DNA of 29,016 bases. It comes from Pseudomonadota bacterium. Lineage in GTDB: Bacteria > Pseudomonadota > Gammaproteobacteria > Burkholderiales > Thiobacillaceae. Below, piece by piece: positions 1 through 7,407 of the stretch. Position numbers and translations under genes: made by a program. Every line of letters begins with the position of its first letter. Position 1 is the stretch's first letter. The notes beneath the pieces are model-generated. The model worked only from the letters and a program-made list of their open reading frames with translations. It was not told the DNA's origin and did not search any database. The DNA lies in contig JAKACL010000004.1 in NCBI GenBank assembly GCA_021821425.1, positions 1 to 29,016 of the forward strand, written 5' to 3'.

Positions 1-2
1 CG

Positions 3-434
3 GGCGTCATTCTCGGCGTCGGGCTGGTGTGGGCGACCGGCTGGCTGTGGCTCGACCCGGTGATCGCGCTGCTGGTGGCGATGAATATCGTGTGGACCGG
101 CTGGCAGCTGCTGCATCGCTCCGCTGCAGGTCTGATGGACATCTCCATCCCGACTGAAGACATCGAGGCAATCGAAGCCGTGCTGGATCGCTACCGCAGC
201 CAGGGGCTGGATTTCCATGCATTACGAACGCGCCAGGCCGGCAGCCGCGCCTTCGTTTCCCTGCACGTTCTGGTGCCCGGCGCCTGGACTGTGCAGCAGG
301 GGCATGACTGGTCGGAGCGCATCGAGGCCGACCTCCGCCAAGCCGTGCCCTACGCCCACCTCACCACGCACCTGGAACCGCTGGAAGATCCGCTGTCCAT
401 GGCGGACCAGGAACTGGACCGGTTCCCGGAATAG
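3..434 (+). CDS. Cation diffusion facilitator family transporter, C-terminal part (5' end outside window)
   Basis: This is the end of a divalent metal cation/proton antiporter of the CDF (FieF/CzcD-like) family, an inner-membrane exporter. The reading frame is open from base 3, so the start and the first membrane segments lie outside the window. What remains is a last hydrophobic helix containing WLDPVIALLVA, followed by about 100 residues of the cytoplasmic ferredoxin-like domain. That domain shows the family pattern: a histidine in FHALRTRQAGSR, VSLHVLVPG, and a final THLEPLEDP. In YiiP-type proteins, histidines and acids in these positions bind regulatory zinc. The metal specificity cannot be read from this fragment. 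It ends 9 bases before the convergent pirin gene, with no clear terminator between them. Confidence 0.9.
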   Translation, partial: GVILGVGLVWATGWLWLDPVIALLVAMNIVWTGWQLLHRSAAGLMDISIPTEDIEAIEAVLDRYRSQGLDFHALRTRQAGSRAFVSLHVLVPGAWTVQQGHDWSERIEADLRQAVPYAHLTTHLEPLEDPLSMADQELDRFPE

Positions 435-443
435 ACGCGTGGA

Positions 444-1301
444 TCAGTGGCCGATCATCGCTGCCCGGGTGCGCACCAGCTGGCCGTCGCGGTAGTCGGC
501 GAAGGCCTGCTCGATTTCCTCGCGGGTGTTCATCACAAAGGGGCCGTATTGCACCACCGGCTCACCCAGGGGACGGCCCGCCACCAGGATGAAGCGGGCA
601 CCGGCAGCGCCGGCCTCGATGCCGAATGCGTCACCCTTGCCCAGCACGGCCAGCGTATGCCGCGCCAGTGCGGTACCGGCCAGCCGGGCGTCGCCCTCGA
701 ACACATAGGCGAAGGCGTTGCGACTGTCGTCGAGCGGCAGGTTGAAAGTCGCGCCCGCGTCCAGCGTGACGTCCAGGTACAGGACGTCGGTGGCGGGGTC
801 GTCGATCACGCCGCGGGTGCCATCGAACTCACCGGCCAGCACGCGCACCCGCGCGCCCGCTGCCGTCACCTCGGGGATGGCCTCGGCCGAGAACTCCTGA
901 TAGGCGGGATCGGACAGCTTGTCGCGCGCCGGCAGATTGATCCACAGCTGGAAACCGCGCATCAGGCCGTTGGTCTGCTGCGGCATTTCGGAATGGATGA
1001 CGCCGCTGGCTGCCTTCATCCACTGCACGCCGCCGGCCTTGAGATCGCCGCGGTTGCCCATGCTGTCGCGGTGCTCCATGTGGCCGTCGAGCATGTAGGT
1101 GAAGGTGATGAAACCGCGGTGCGGATGCTCGGGAAAACCGGCGATGTACTCGTCCGGATTGTCGCTGCCGAAATGGTCGAGCATCAGGAACGGGTCGAGA
1201 TTCTTCAGCGCCGGCGTGCCGATGCTGCGGTGGACGGTGACGCCGGCGCCTTCGGTCACTTCGTAGGCGGGGACGCGTTGACGGAGGGGACGCAGGTTCA
1301 T
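444..1301 (-). CDS. Pirin family protein (YhhW-like bicupin)
   Basis: A 285-residue bicupin of the pirin/YhhW family, a cytoplasmic metal-binding protein; some members act as quercetin 2,3-dioxygenases. The N-terminal cupin carries the usual metal ligands: H59 and H61 in EHPHRGF, and H103 and E105 in GVIHSEMP. The preceding LDPFLMLDHFG is also a pirin hallmark. The C-terminal cupin (about 165-285) ends in a motif typical of the group (AGRPLGEPVVQYGPFVMN). The length is normal for the family (about 230-290). The ATG start has a good AGGAGT ribosome site. It lies 36 bases downstream of the azoreductase gene on the same strand and is probably co-transcribed with it. That pairing suggests a role in quinone or flavonoid redox stress; the actual substrate is unknown. 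Confidence 0.93.
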   Translation of the reverse strand: MNLRPLRQRVPAYEVTEGAGVTVHRSIGTPALKNLDPFLMLDHFGSDNPDEYIAGFPEHPHRGFITFTYMLDGHMEHRDSMGNRGDLKAGGVQWMKAASGVIHSEMPQQTNGLMRGFQLWINLPARDKLSDPAYQEFSAEAIPEVTAAGARVRVLAGEFDGTRGVIDDPATDVLYLDVTLDAGATFNLPLDDSRNAFAYVFEGDARLAGTALARHTLAVLGKGDAFGIEAGAAGARFILVAGRPLGEPVVQYGPFVMNTREEIEQAFADYRDGQLVRTRAAMIGH

Positions 1302-1337
1302 GATGGACTCCTTTCTGTTGAGTGAAGGGCGTGCGGG

Positions 1338-1988
1338 CTATGCGGCCGCGCGCGCCGGCCAGTCGCGTTCTAGCAGGGCATCGATCTGCGCGGCAGCCTC
1401 CTGGCGGGCGCCGTCGCCGCGTGCCATGCCACGGTCGGCCGCGATCACCTCGATATCGCGCACGCCGAGAAAGCCGAGCACGAATTTCAGCCACGGCGTG
1501 GCGAAGTCGATCGCGCTGCCCACCTCGGTGCCGCCTGTAGCCACCACGAGATAGACCTTCTTGCCTTCGAGCAGGCCCTGCGGCCCGTTTTCGGTATAGC
1601 GGAATGTCAGCCGCGCGCGGGCGATCTGGTCGATCCAGGCCTTGAGGCTGGCCGGCACGCCGAAGTTGTAGACCGGCGTCGCGATCACCCAGACGTCGGC
1701 CGCCATCACCTCGGCCACCAGCGCGTCCGACCCCGCCAGCGTTGCGCGGTGCGCTGCAGTGCGCGCATCGGGATCGGTGAGGTTGGCGGCCACCCAGTCG
1801 GCGTCGACAAACGGCAGGCCCTGCGCCAGGTCGCGCCGCTGCAGGGCAAGGCCGGGCGCGTGGGCGGCGAGGCCGTCGAGCAGCCGGTCGGCGAGCTGGC
1901 GGGTGACCGAGCCGGCCAGGCGGGCACTGGCGTCGATGCGCAGCACGCGCAGGGGGAACGGGACAGAAATAGACGGGCTTGCTTGCAT
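1338..1988 (-). CDS. azoR: FMN-dependent NADH-azoreductase (AzoR-like quinone reductase)
   Basis: A 216-residue flavodoxin-fold oxidoreductase. Family members use FMN and NAD(P)H for two-electron reduction of quinones and azo compounds in the cytoplasm. The FMN-binding N-terminus reads LRVLRIDASARLAGS. The conserved block around residues 110-145 (TPVYNFGVPASLKAWIDQIA, then TFRYTENGPQGLLEGKK and VVATGG) is diagnostic. I chose the ATG at 1986-1988 because an AGGAG ribosome site lies 7 bases before it; a longer frame from 2033 would run through that site and the divergent regulatory region. It is divergent from a LysR-type regulator 111 bases away and leads into the pirin gene, so a LysR-controlled detoxification operon is likely. 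Confidence 0.92.
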   Translation of the reverse strand: MQASPSISVPFPLRVLRIDASARLAGSVTRQLADRLLDGLAAHAPGLALQRRDLAQGLPFVDADWVAANLTDPDARTAAHRATLAGSDALVAEVMAADVWVIATPVYNFGVPASLKAWIDQIARARLTFRYTENGPQGLLEGKKVYLVVATGGTEVGSAIDFATPWLKFVLGFLGVRDIEVIAADRGMARGDGARQEAAAQIDALLERDWPARAAA

Positions 1989-2067
1989 GACATCGCTCCT
2001 GAATCGAACGCCAACATGGCGCGGTGATGTCATTATTGGTTTTGCTTTGATAGGAATAAATATAGAG

Positions 2068-2093
2068 TTATTGAATTATCTATTGCCCAATAA
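2068..2093. promoter_or_regulatory. Possible LysR-type operator between azoR and the regulator gene
   Basis: The 111-base divergent intergenic region is strikingly AT-rich compared with its surroundings. It contains an outer inverted repeat, TTATTG (2068-2073) with CAATAA (2088-2093). An inner, tighter one is TATTG (2081-2085), a 2-base spacer and CAATA (2088-2092). LysR regulators commonly bind imperfect dyads in the intergenic region shared with a divergent target gene. The right arm lies only 7 bases before the regulator ATG, so autorepression would fit. No unambiguous -35/-10 pair could be assigned. The assignment is by position and symmetry only. Confidence 0.4.
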
Positions 2094-2099
2094 AGAACA

Positions 2100-3005
2100 A
2101 TGGACCGACTCACCCAAATGCAGATTTTCGTCAGCGTGGTCGAGGCCGGCAGCATCACCGCCGCCGCCGAACGGGTGAACCTGGCCAAATCCGCGGTCAG
2201 CCGCCGCCTGGCCGAGCTCGAGGCGCATCTCGGCGTCTCGCTGATCCAGCGCACCACGCGCCGGCTCAATCTCACCGACAGCGGACGCGCCTACTACGAA
2301 CGCTGCGTCGCCATCCTGGCCGACGTCGAGGACGCCGCGGCCGCAGTGTCGCAGGCGCACGGCGCGCTCAAGGGCCGGCTCAAGGTGGCGCTGCCGCTGG
2401 CGTTCGGCCTGCTGCACCTGACGTCGCCGATCCAGGCCTTCATGACCCGGCATCCCGAGGTACGGCTCGAACTCGATTTCAACGACCGCCAGATCGACCT
2501 GATGCAGGAAGGCTTCGACCTCGCCGTCCGCATTGCCACGCTGGAAGACTCCAGCCTGATTGCGCGCCGCCTGGCGCCGATCCGCCACGTCGTCTGCGCC
2601 GGTCCCGCCTACCTTGCACGGCGCGGCACCCCGCGCGAGGCGGCCGAGCTGGCGCAGCATGACTGCCTCGCCTACAGCAACGTGCGCGACCCCGGCCTGT
2701 GGCATTACCGCGCGCCCGACGGCACGACCGGACAGGTTCGGGTGCCGGTGCGGCTGGCGGCCAGCAGCGGCGACTTCCTGAAATGCGCGGCCGTAGCCGG
2801 CGAAGGCGTGGTGCTGCTGCCCACTTTTTATATTCATAAAGCGGTGCGTGCCGGCGAACTGGTAACGCTGCTGGCCGACCATGTCTGGCCCGAGCTCGCC
2901 GCGTACGCCGTCTATCCACCCACGCGCCACCTGTCGAGCCGGGCGCGCGCGCTGATCGATTGCCTGGCCGCGCATCTGGAAGGCGAGCCGTACTGGGACC
3001 GCTGA
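2100..3005 (+). CDS. LysR family transcriptional regulator
   Basis: A 301-residue regulator. Residues 1-60 form the winged helix-turn-helix (MDRLTQMQIFVSVVEAGS, then AAAERVNLAKSAVSRRLAELE, and RTTRRLNLTDSGRAYYERC). Residues about 90-295 form the periplasmic-binding-protein-like effector domain. It belongs to the AaeR/DsdC-like broad group often annotated as regulators of quinone or aromatic-responsive enzymes; the inducer is not predictable from sequence. It is transcribed away from azoR-pirin, the classical arrangement for a LysR regulator and its target operon. The ATG at 2100 directly precedes the domain start, and no strong Shine-Dalgarno sequence is visible. It converges with the nitroreductase gene 32 bases downstream. 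Confidence 0.93.
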   Translation: MDRLTQMQIFVSVVEAGSITAAAERVNLAKSAVSRRLAELEAHLGVSLIQRTTRRLNLTDSGRAYYERCVAILADVEDAAAAVSQAHGALKGRLKVALPLAFGLLHLTSPIQAFMTRHPEVRLELDFNDRQIDLMQEGFDLAVRIATLEDSSLIARRLAPIRHVVCAGPAYLARRGTPREAAELAQHDCLAYSNVRDPGLWHYRAPDGTTGQVRVPVRLAASSGDFLKCAAVAGEGVVLLPTFYIHKAVRAGELVTLLADHVWPELAAYAVYPPTRHLSSRARALIDCLAAHLEGEPYWDR

Positions 3006-3037
3006 AATTCGCCCCGCAGCACGCTTTGTTCCAGGGG

Positions 3038-3622
3038 CTATTCAAGCGGCTTGCGAATCCGCGCCGGTGCCGGCTCGGCACACTGGCCCAGTGCGATCAC
3101 CAGCGCCGGCACCTCGCCCGGCGGCAGCGCGAGGGATTGCGCCAACGCCGCTGCATCGAACCCACCGATCGGGCAGCTGCCCAGCCCCATATGCGTCGCC
3201 TGCAACAGCATCTGCGCGGCGGCGAAATGGCACTGCCCCTGCGCCCACGCCGCCAACGGCGCGGCGCGATGCAACGCGCGGTAGGCGGCGTCGATCGGCG
3301 CCACCTCGCCGCCGCGCGCTTCCGCTGCAAAGCGTGCCCGCACATAGTCCGAATCGGGGTCGAGTGCGGCGACCAGCGCCACAATCACGATGAAGGCCGC
3401 AGCGTTGGTCGCCGCCGGCTGATCGAAGCAGGCGCCGGCGATGCGCGCCCGCGCAGCCGCATCGGTCACCGGGATGAAACGCCACGGCTCCAGCCCGAAA
3501 GCCGACGGCGCCAGCCGTCCCGCCTCGCAGAGCAGCGCCAGTTCCTCGGCCCTCAGCGGACGGTCCTGCTGGAACGCGCGACATGCAAAACGTTGTTGGA
3601 TCGCGCCGAGCAGCTGTGGCAT
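3038..3622 (-). CDS. Nitroreductase family protein (NAD(P)H-dependent, FMN-binding)
   Basis: A 194-residue member of the nitroreductase superfamily, cytoplasmic FMN enzymes that usually act as dimers and reduce nitroaromatics, quinones or related acceptors. Seen in the sequence are the N-terminal phosphate/FMN-binding segment IQQRFACRAF, the LAPSAFGLEPWRFIPV block (about residues 37-52), and the C-terminal MGLGSCPIGGFD loop followed by IRKPLE. The start at 3622 is preceded by AAGGAG at good spacing; an upstream extension to 3703 would run into the preceding DUF2784 gene and has no family similarity. It lies 19 bases after the DUF2784 gene, probably in one transcript. The physiological substrate is unknown. 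Confidence 0.9.
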   Translation of the reverse strand: MPQLLGAIQQRFACRAFQQDRPLRAEELALLCEAGRLAPSAFGLEPWRFIPVTDAAARARIAGACFDQPAATNAAAFIVIVALVAALDPDSDYVRARFAAEARGGEVAPIDAAYRALHRAAPLAAWAQGQCHFAAAQMLLQATHMGLGSCPIGGFDAAALAQSLALPPGEVPALVIALGQCAEPAPARIRKPLE

Positions 3623-3641
3623 GGTGAGTCTCCTTGATCGT

Positions 3642-4031
3642 TCAGCCGGTACCGCGCCTGCCTGCAGTGGATCGCCTGCGCCTGGCACGCCAGGCCAGCG
3701 CATACGCCAGCGCGTTCACCGCCACCACGCCCAGCCCCAGCCAGAACTGAAACCCGGGCGTGAGCTGCGCGGGGTACAGCAGCGGCAGCAGGTAGTGCGC
3801 GACAAAGTCTCCGCTGTAGGCATCGCCGCCGCCGCGCACCCGCAGGCGATTTTCGATCGGTGTCAGCGGACAGATGCCGCCGCTGAATTCAATCGTGGCA
3901 CCCCAGACCGCGGCGGGCAGGTGCAGCCAGATCAGCCGCGGCCAGCGTGCCAGCAGGAATCCGCCCGTCACGACAAAGACGACGAACGCCAGATGGATCA
4001 CCACGAGCAGATCTGCCAGGACGTTTGCCAA
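3642..4031 (-). CDS. DUF2784 family membrane protein
   Basis: A 129-residue small integral membrane protein matching the DUF2784 family: an N-terminal LADLLVVIHLAFVVFVVTGG helix, then WPRLIWLHLPAAVWGATIE, the family signature GGICPLTPIEN, and a C-terminal helix (about 98-115) followed by an Arg-rich tail. About three to four membrane spans are visible. No function is established. The start is TTG at 4029-4031, supported by a strong CGGAGGT ribosome site 6 bases upstream; no ATG precedes the conserved N-terminus. It is the first gene of a pair with the nitroreductase. The pairing may be incidental. Confidence 0.88.
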   Translation of the reverse strand: MANVLADLLVVIHLAFVVFVVTGGFLLARWPRLIWLHLPAAVWGATIEFSGGICPLTPIENRLRVRGGGDAYSGDFVAHYLLPLLYPAQLTPGFQFWLGLGVVAVNALAYALAWRARRRRSTAGRRGTG

Positions 4032-4065
4032 CCGGACCTCCGTACGCCCAGAGGTAACTGGCGCT

Positions 4066-4103
4066 GACCGCGCGTCGGCAGCACGTTTGCCGGCTGCGCG
4101 GTC
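4066..4103. repeat. Strong two-part hairpin between the CFA synthase and DUF2784 genes
   Basis: The outer arms GACCGCGC (4066-4073) and GCGCGGTC (4096-4103) are perfectly complementary. A nested inner stem CGGCA (4076-4080) pairs with TGCCG (4088-4092). The hairpin lies 12 bases after the CFA synthase stop on the minus strand. It is not followed by a T-run on that strand, so it is not a standard intrinsic terminator. It could act as an mRNA 3' end stabiliser or a Rho-type pause. Confidence 0.45.
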
Positions 4104-4115
4104 AAATGCGATTGT

Positions 4116-5327
4116 TCAGGGATGAGGGTAGATGTAGTCGCGGTTGAACGGATAGTTCGTCTGGCGGCCGTCGATGCCCTTGCCGGCCAGCACCTGCCAC
4201 AACTCCATCCAGCCACGGTCGAACGCATGCGCCGACCCCGCCATGTAGATGCGCCAGATGCGGTATTTCTGTTCGCCGATCAGCCGCCGTGCCGATTCGG
4301 CGTGCTGCTCCAGCCGGGTCACCCAGTGCCACAGGGTCTTGCCGTAATGCGGGCGCAGGTTCTCGGCATCGAGGCATTCCAGGCCGCTTGTCGCGGCGGC
4401 GCGCAACACGTCGGAGGCATGCACCAACTCGCCGCCGGGGAAGACATAGTCCTCGATGAATTCCGCAATGCCGCCGCCGAGGCCGCCGGCATCCGGCGTG
4501 GCCGTGGTGATGCCGTGGTTGAGCACCAGTCCCCCCGGCTTCAGCAGGGCATTGATTTTCTCGAAATACGTCACCAGATTGGCGCGCCCGACATGCTCGA
4601 ACATGCCAACGCTGGCGATTTTGTCGTAGCCCCCGTGCTCGGGTACATCGCGGTAATCCATCCGGCGCACCTCGACCTGGCCGGCGAGACCGCGTGCCCT
4701 AATCTGTTCGTCGACCCAGGCGTGCTGCTCGTCCGACAGCGTGATGCCGACCGCGCGCACGCCGTACTGCTCGGCCGCATGCAGGATGAGCCCGCCCCAG
4801 CCGCAGCCGATGTCGAGGAACTGCTCGCCCGGCTTGAGCGCGAGCTTGCGGCAGATGTGGTCGAGCTTGGCTTCCTGCGCCGCGTCCAGGCTCGTGTCCG
4901 GGGTCTTGAAATAGGCGCAGGAATAGACGCGCCGCTTGTCCAGCCAGAGGCCATAGAAATCGTTGGACACGTCATAGTGGTACTGGATGTTCTTGCGATC
5001 CTTGCTGCGCGTGTGGCGCCACCACTTCCAGCCGTCCGATCCGGTTCGCGGCGCGCAGCTGCCTGCGTTGCACAGGCGGTCGCCGAGCGAGAGGATGTCG
5101 TGGGCAGTACCTTCCAGATCGAGGTGGCCCTCGACATACGCACGCGCCAGTGCACCGAGGCTGGGGTCTGCCATTACCTTGAGGCAGGCGGCCCGATGCA
5201 GCCGCACCCGCACCGCCGCAGCGTCGACGGCGCCGACCTGCTCGCCATTCCATAACTCGACCACGAACGGCAGGCCGGAAGTCTCCACCCGCCGCCGCAC
5301 CTGATGAACCAGCAGTTGATCCAGCAT
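4116..5327 (-). CDS. cfa: Cyclopropane-fatty-acyl-phospholipid synthase family SAM methyltransferase
   Basis: A 403-residue enzyme that transfers a methylene from S-adenosylmethionine to the double bond of unsaturated acyl chains in membrane phospholipids. The N-terminal domain (about 1-100) precedes the QYHYDVSNDFYGLWLD block (115-130). VYSCAYF (134-140) contains the Cys conserved at the active site. The SAM-binding motif FLDIGCGWGGL is at 170-180. Further family blocks are IASVGMFEHVG, PGGLVLNHGI and YVFPGGEL. The length is normal (about 380-420). The start has an AAGGAGG ribosome site. A second-line alternative is a related fatty-acid methyltransferase such as a UfaA- or Cma-type enzyme. 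Confidence 0.93.
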   Translation of the reverse strand: MLDQLLVHQVRRRVETSGLPFVVELWNGEQVGAVDAAAVRVRLHRAACLKVMADPSLGALARAYVEGHLDLEGTAHDILSLGDRLCNAGSCAPRTGSDGWKWWRHTRSKDRKNIQYHYDVSNDFYGLWLDKRRVYSCAYFKTPDTSLDAAQEAKLDHICRKLALKPGEQFLDIGCGWGGLILHAAEQYGVRAVGITLSDEQHAWVDEQIRARGLAGQVEVRRMDYRDVPEHGGYDKIASVGMFEHVGRANLVTYFEKINALLKPGGLVLNHGITTATPDAGGLGGGIAEFIEDYVFPGGELVHASDVLRAAATSGLECLDAENLRPHYGKTLWHWVTRLEQHAESARRLIGEQKYRIWRIYMAGSAHAFDRGWMELWQVLAGKGIDGRQTNYPFNRDYIYPHP

Positions 5328-5388
5328 CGACCCTCCTTGTCAGATGGCGGTGCGTTGTCGTTATCGTTAAGACCGCCTTGGAATCACT

Positions 5389-5973
5389 TTAGGTCAAATC
5401 CACCACAAGTGCTGCACGGGTATTGTCCGCCAGCGTTACGGATGCCACCGGATAAGCCTCCAGATCGATGCCCATGCGGATCGGGCTGCCCGATTTTGCG
5501 GCAGCGATCGAGGTGGCGTCGAGTTCGAAGCGCAGGAAATGGACCGAGGAGGTTTTCTCCTCGTTCTCGCGCTCCAGGTCTTCGTCGGCGATGGCAAACA
5601 CCTTCGGCTGGTCGGCCACCTGAACCCACACCCGGTCCTCGATGCCCTTCAGTTTCGCCAGCGCCACCTTGCGTTCGTCCGGGTCGGAATACTGGATCAT
5701 CATGGTGGCTTTCCAGTTGCTGCCGTCCGGCACCAGCGGGTTGTAGGCGTCGAGTTCGTCCTGGATGCCTGCTTCCTCGAAGGTGCGCTCGGCGCGCAGC
5801 ATCTCCTGGATCTGGTAACGCATGGTCTTCTCGTCTTCGAAAATCAGCGTGACGTGGTCGCCCAGCTCGACCATTCGGTTCTTCTTGTGCGCCATGATTT
5901 CGGCGCGCATTTCGGGGCGCACCTTTGCGTAGCTTTCCAGGCTCATCAGGCTGTCACGAGTAATGTGCGGCAT
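5389..5973 (-). CDS. DUF3501 family protein
   Basis: A 194-residue protein I recognise as DUF3501, a family typically encoded next to a rubrerythrin and a HdrD-like Fe-S protein in proteobacteria. It starts MPHITRDSLMSLESYAKVRPE and contains HKKNRMVELGDHVTLIFEDEKTM (about 29-51) and a highly charged EDEDLERENEEKTSSVHF-like segment near 130-145. It has no signal peptide, no membrane span and no cysteines that would suggest a metal cluster. The start has AGGAGA 6 bases upstream. It is 24 bases downstream of the Fe-S oxidoreductase and is the last gene of the operon. The function is unknown; the neighbours suggest a role in peroxide or iron-redox homeostasis. Confidence 0.88.
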   Translation of the reverse strand: MPHITRDSLMSLESYAKVRPEMRAEIMAHKKNRMVELGDHVTLIFEDEKTMRYQIQEMLRAERTFEEAGIQDELDAYNPLVPDGSNWKATMMIQYSDPDERKVALAKLKGIEDRVWVQVADQPKVFAIADEDLERENEEKTSSVHFLRFELDATSIAAAKSGSPIRMGIDLEAYPVASVTLADNTRAALVVDLT

Positions 5974-5997
5974 GTTGTTCTCCTTACTGATAACAAT

Positions 5998-7329
5998 TCA
6001 TTCAAGACCATAGGCGATGCGCAGCAGCGTGATCGGATGCTGCTTCTGCGCGGTGGCGGTTTCGCCCATGCCTTGCAGGATGTGACGCGCGGCAATCGCA
6101 CAGTCGGAACTGACATAGTCGGGTTGCGGCTCGGCCATCTGGCGGAACACCGGCTTGCCGATCTTCATCGACTTGTCGAAGAACTCGCTTTTCACGCCCC
6201 AAGTGCCGTCGTGGCCCGAGCAGCGCTCGACCATGGTCACCTTGGCACCGGCGAGCTGCAGCGCGTCGCGCGTCTTGTTGCCGATGTTCTGCACCCGCTG
6301 ATGGCAGGGCACGTGGTAGGCCACCTTGCCGAGCGGGCTGTTGAAATCGGTCTTCAAGAGGCCGTCGACGTTGCGCGCCATCAAGTATTCGAACGGGTCC
6401 CACATCGCCTCCTTCACCGCCTGCACGTCGGCGTCGTCAGGGAACATCAGCGGCAATTCCTGCTTGTACATCAGCGTGCACGAGGGCACGGCAGTCAGGA
6501 TCGCGTAGCCTTCGCGCGCGAGCTTCGCCAGATGCGGGATGTTGGTTTCCTTGAGCCTGGCCACCGCGTCGAGGTCGCCCAGTTCCAGCTTGGGCATGCC
6601 GCAGCAGGCTTCCTTCTCCACCAGCACGGCGGGGATTTCATTGTGCGCCAAGAGCTTCAGCAGATCGTGGCCGATACCGGGCTCGTTGTAGTTTACGTAG
6701 CAGGTCGCATAGATCGCCACTTTTCCGGGCGTCTTTTCGCCGGCCTTCACCGGAAAATCGCCGCGCGGCTTCGCCGTGGCGCGGAATTTCGCACTGTCGT
6801 ATTCGGGCAGCTTGCGGTCGGGGTGGATGTGCAGCACGCTGTCGACCATCTTGCGGATCGGCTTGCTTTTCAGGCTGGCGTTGACGGCCTGCACCACCAC
6901 TGGAATCGAGGCGAGCTTGCCCATCGCATCGGTTGATGACAGCAATTTGTCGCGGAACGTGGTGCCGCCCTTCTGGAACTTGATCGCCTTGGCGCGCAAC
7001 ATCGTATGCGGGAAATCGAGGTTCCACGGATGCGGCGGCACGTAGGGGCACTTGGTCATGTAGCAGAGATCGCACAGATAGCACTCGTCGACCACCTTCC
7101 AGTAGTCGGTCTTGGCGACGCCATCCACTTCCATCGTCGAAGACTCGTCGATCAGGTCGAACAGCGTCGGGAACGCGGTGCACAGCGACACGCAGCGGCG
7201 GCAGCCGTGGCAAATGTCGAAGACGCGCTCGAGTTCGTGCGTCAGCTTCTCTTCATTATAGAAATCCGGGTTTTTCCAGTCGAGCGGATGACGGGTGGGG
7301 GCTTCGAGGCTGCCTTCACGTGTGCTCAT
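5998..7329 (-). CDS. Fe-S oxidoreductase with two [4Fe-4S] motifs and CCG domains (HdrD/GlpC-like)
   Basis: A 443-residue cytoplasmic electron-transfer protein. Two ferredoxin-type clusters are visible: C40-C43-C46-C50 (CHGCRRCVSLC) and C83-C86-C89-C94 (CYLCDLCYMTKC). The C-terminal half has two CCG-like repeats, the first intact (CCGMPKLELGD, preceded by ATCYVNYNEPG), the second reading CSGHDGTWG. Such domains bind a non-cubane cluster in heterodisulfide reductases and related enzymes. The ATG at 7329 follows a GGAG site; the 12-codon extension upstream overlaps the terminator stem region and looks non-coding. The gene lies behind rubrerythrin and in front of DUF3501, so it may deliver or accept electrons for rubrerythrin. 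The partner is inferred only. Confidence 0.9.
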   Translation of the reverse strand: MSTREGSLEAPTRHPLDWKNPDFYNEEKLTHELERVFDICHGCRRCVSLCTAFPTLFDLIDESSTMEVDGVAKTDYWKVVDECYLCDLCYMTKCPYVPPHPWNLDFPHTMLRAKAIKFQKGGTTFRDKLLSSTDAMGKLASIPVVVQAVNASLKSKPIRKMVDSVLHIHPDRKLPEYDSAKFRATAKPRGDFPVKAGEKTPGKVAIYATCYVNYNEPGIGHDLLKLLAHNEIPAVLVEKEACCGMPKLELGDLDAVARLKETNIPHLAKLAREGYAILTAVPSCTLMYKQELPLMFPDDADVQAVKEAMWDPFEYLMARNVDGLLKTDFNSPLGKVAYHVPCHQRVQNIGNKTRDALQLAGAKVTMVERCSGHDGTWGVKSEFFDKSMKIGKPVFRQMAEPQPDYVSSDCAIAARHILQGMGETATAQKQHPITLLRIAYGLE

Positions 7330-7363
7330 GCGAACTCCATTGTTTTTTTGAAAAATCGGGGCC

Positions 7364-7394
7364 AAAAAAAGCGGGCCGCAATCGACCCGCTTTT
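7364..7394 (-). terminator. Intrinsic terminator between rubrerythrin and the Fe-S oxidoreductase
   Basis: On the minus strand, AAAAGCGGG and CCCGCTTTT form a perfect 9-bp stem around a 10-base loop, followed directly by a run of T residues (7 in a row including the stem end). It starts 13 bases after the rubrerythrin stop. It should end most rubrerythrin transcripts while letting a fraction continue into the Fe-S oxidoreductase and DUF3501 genes. That would make rubrerythrin the most abundant product of the operon. Confidence 0.85.
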
Positions 7395-7407
7395 ATCTTG
7401 AGCAGAC

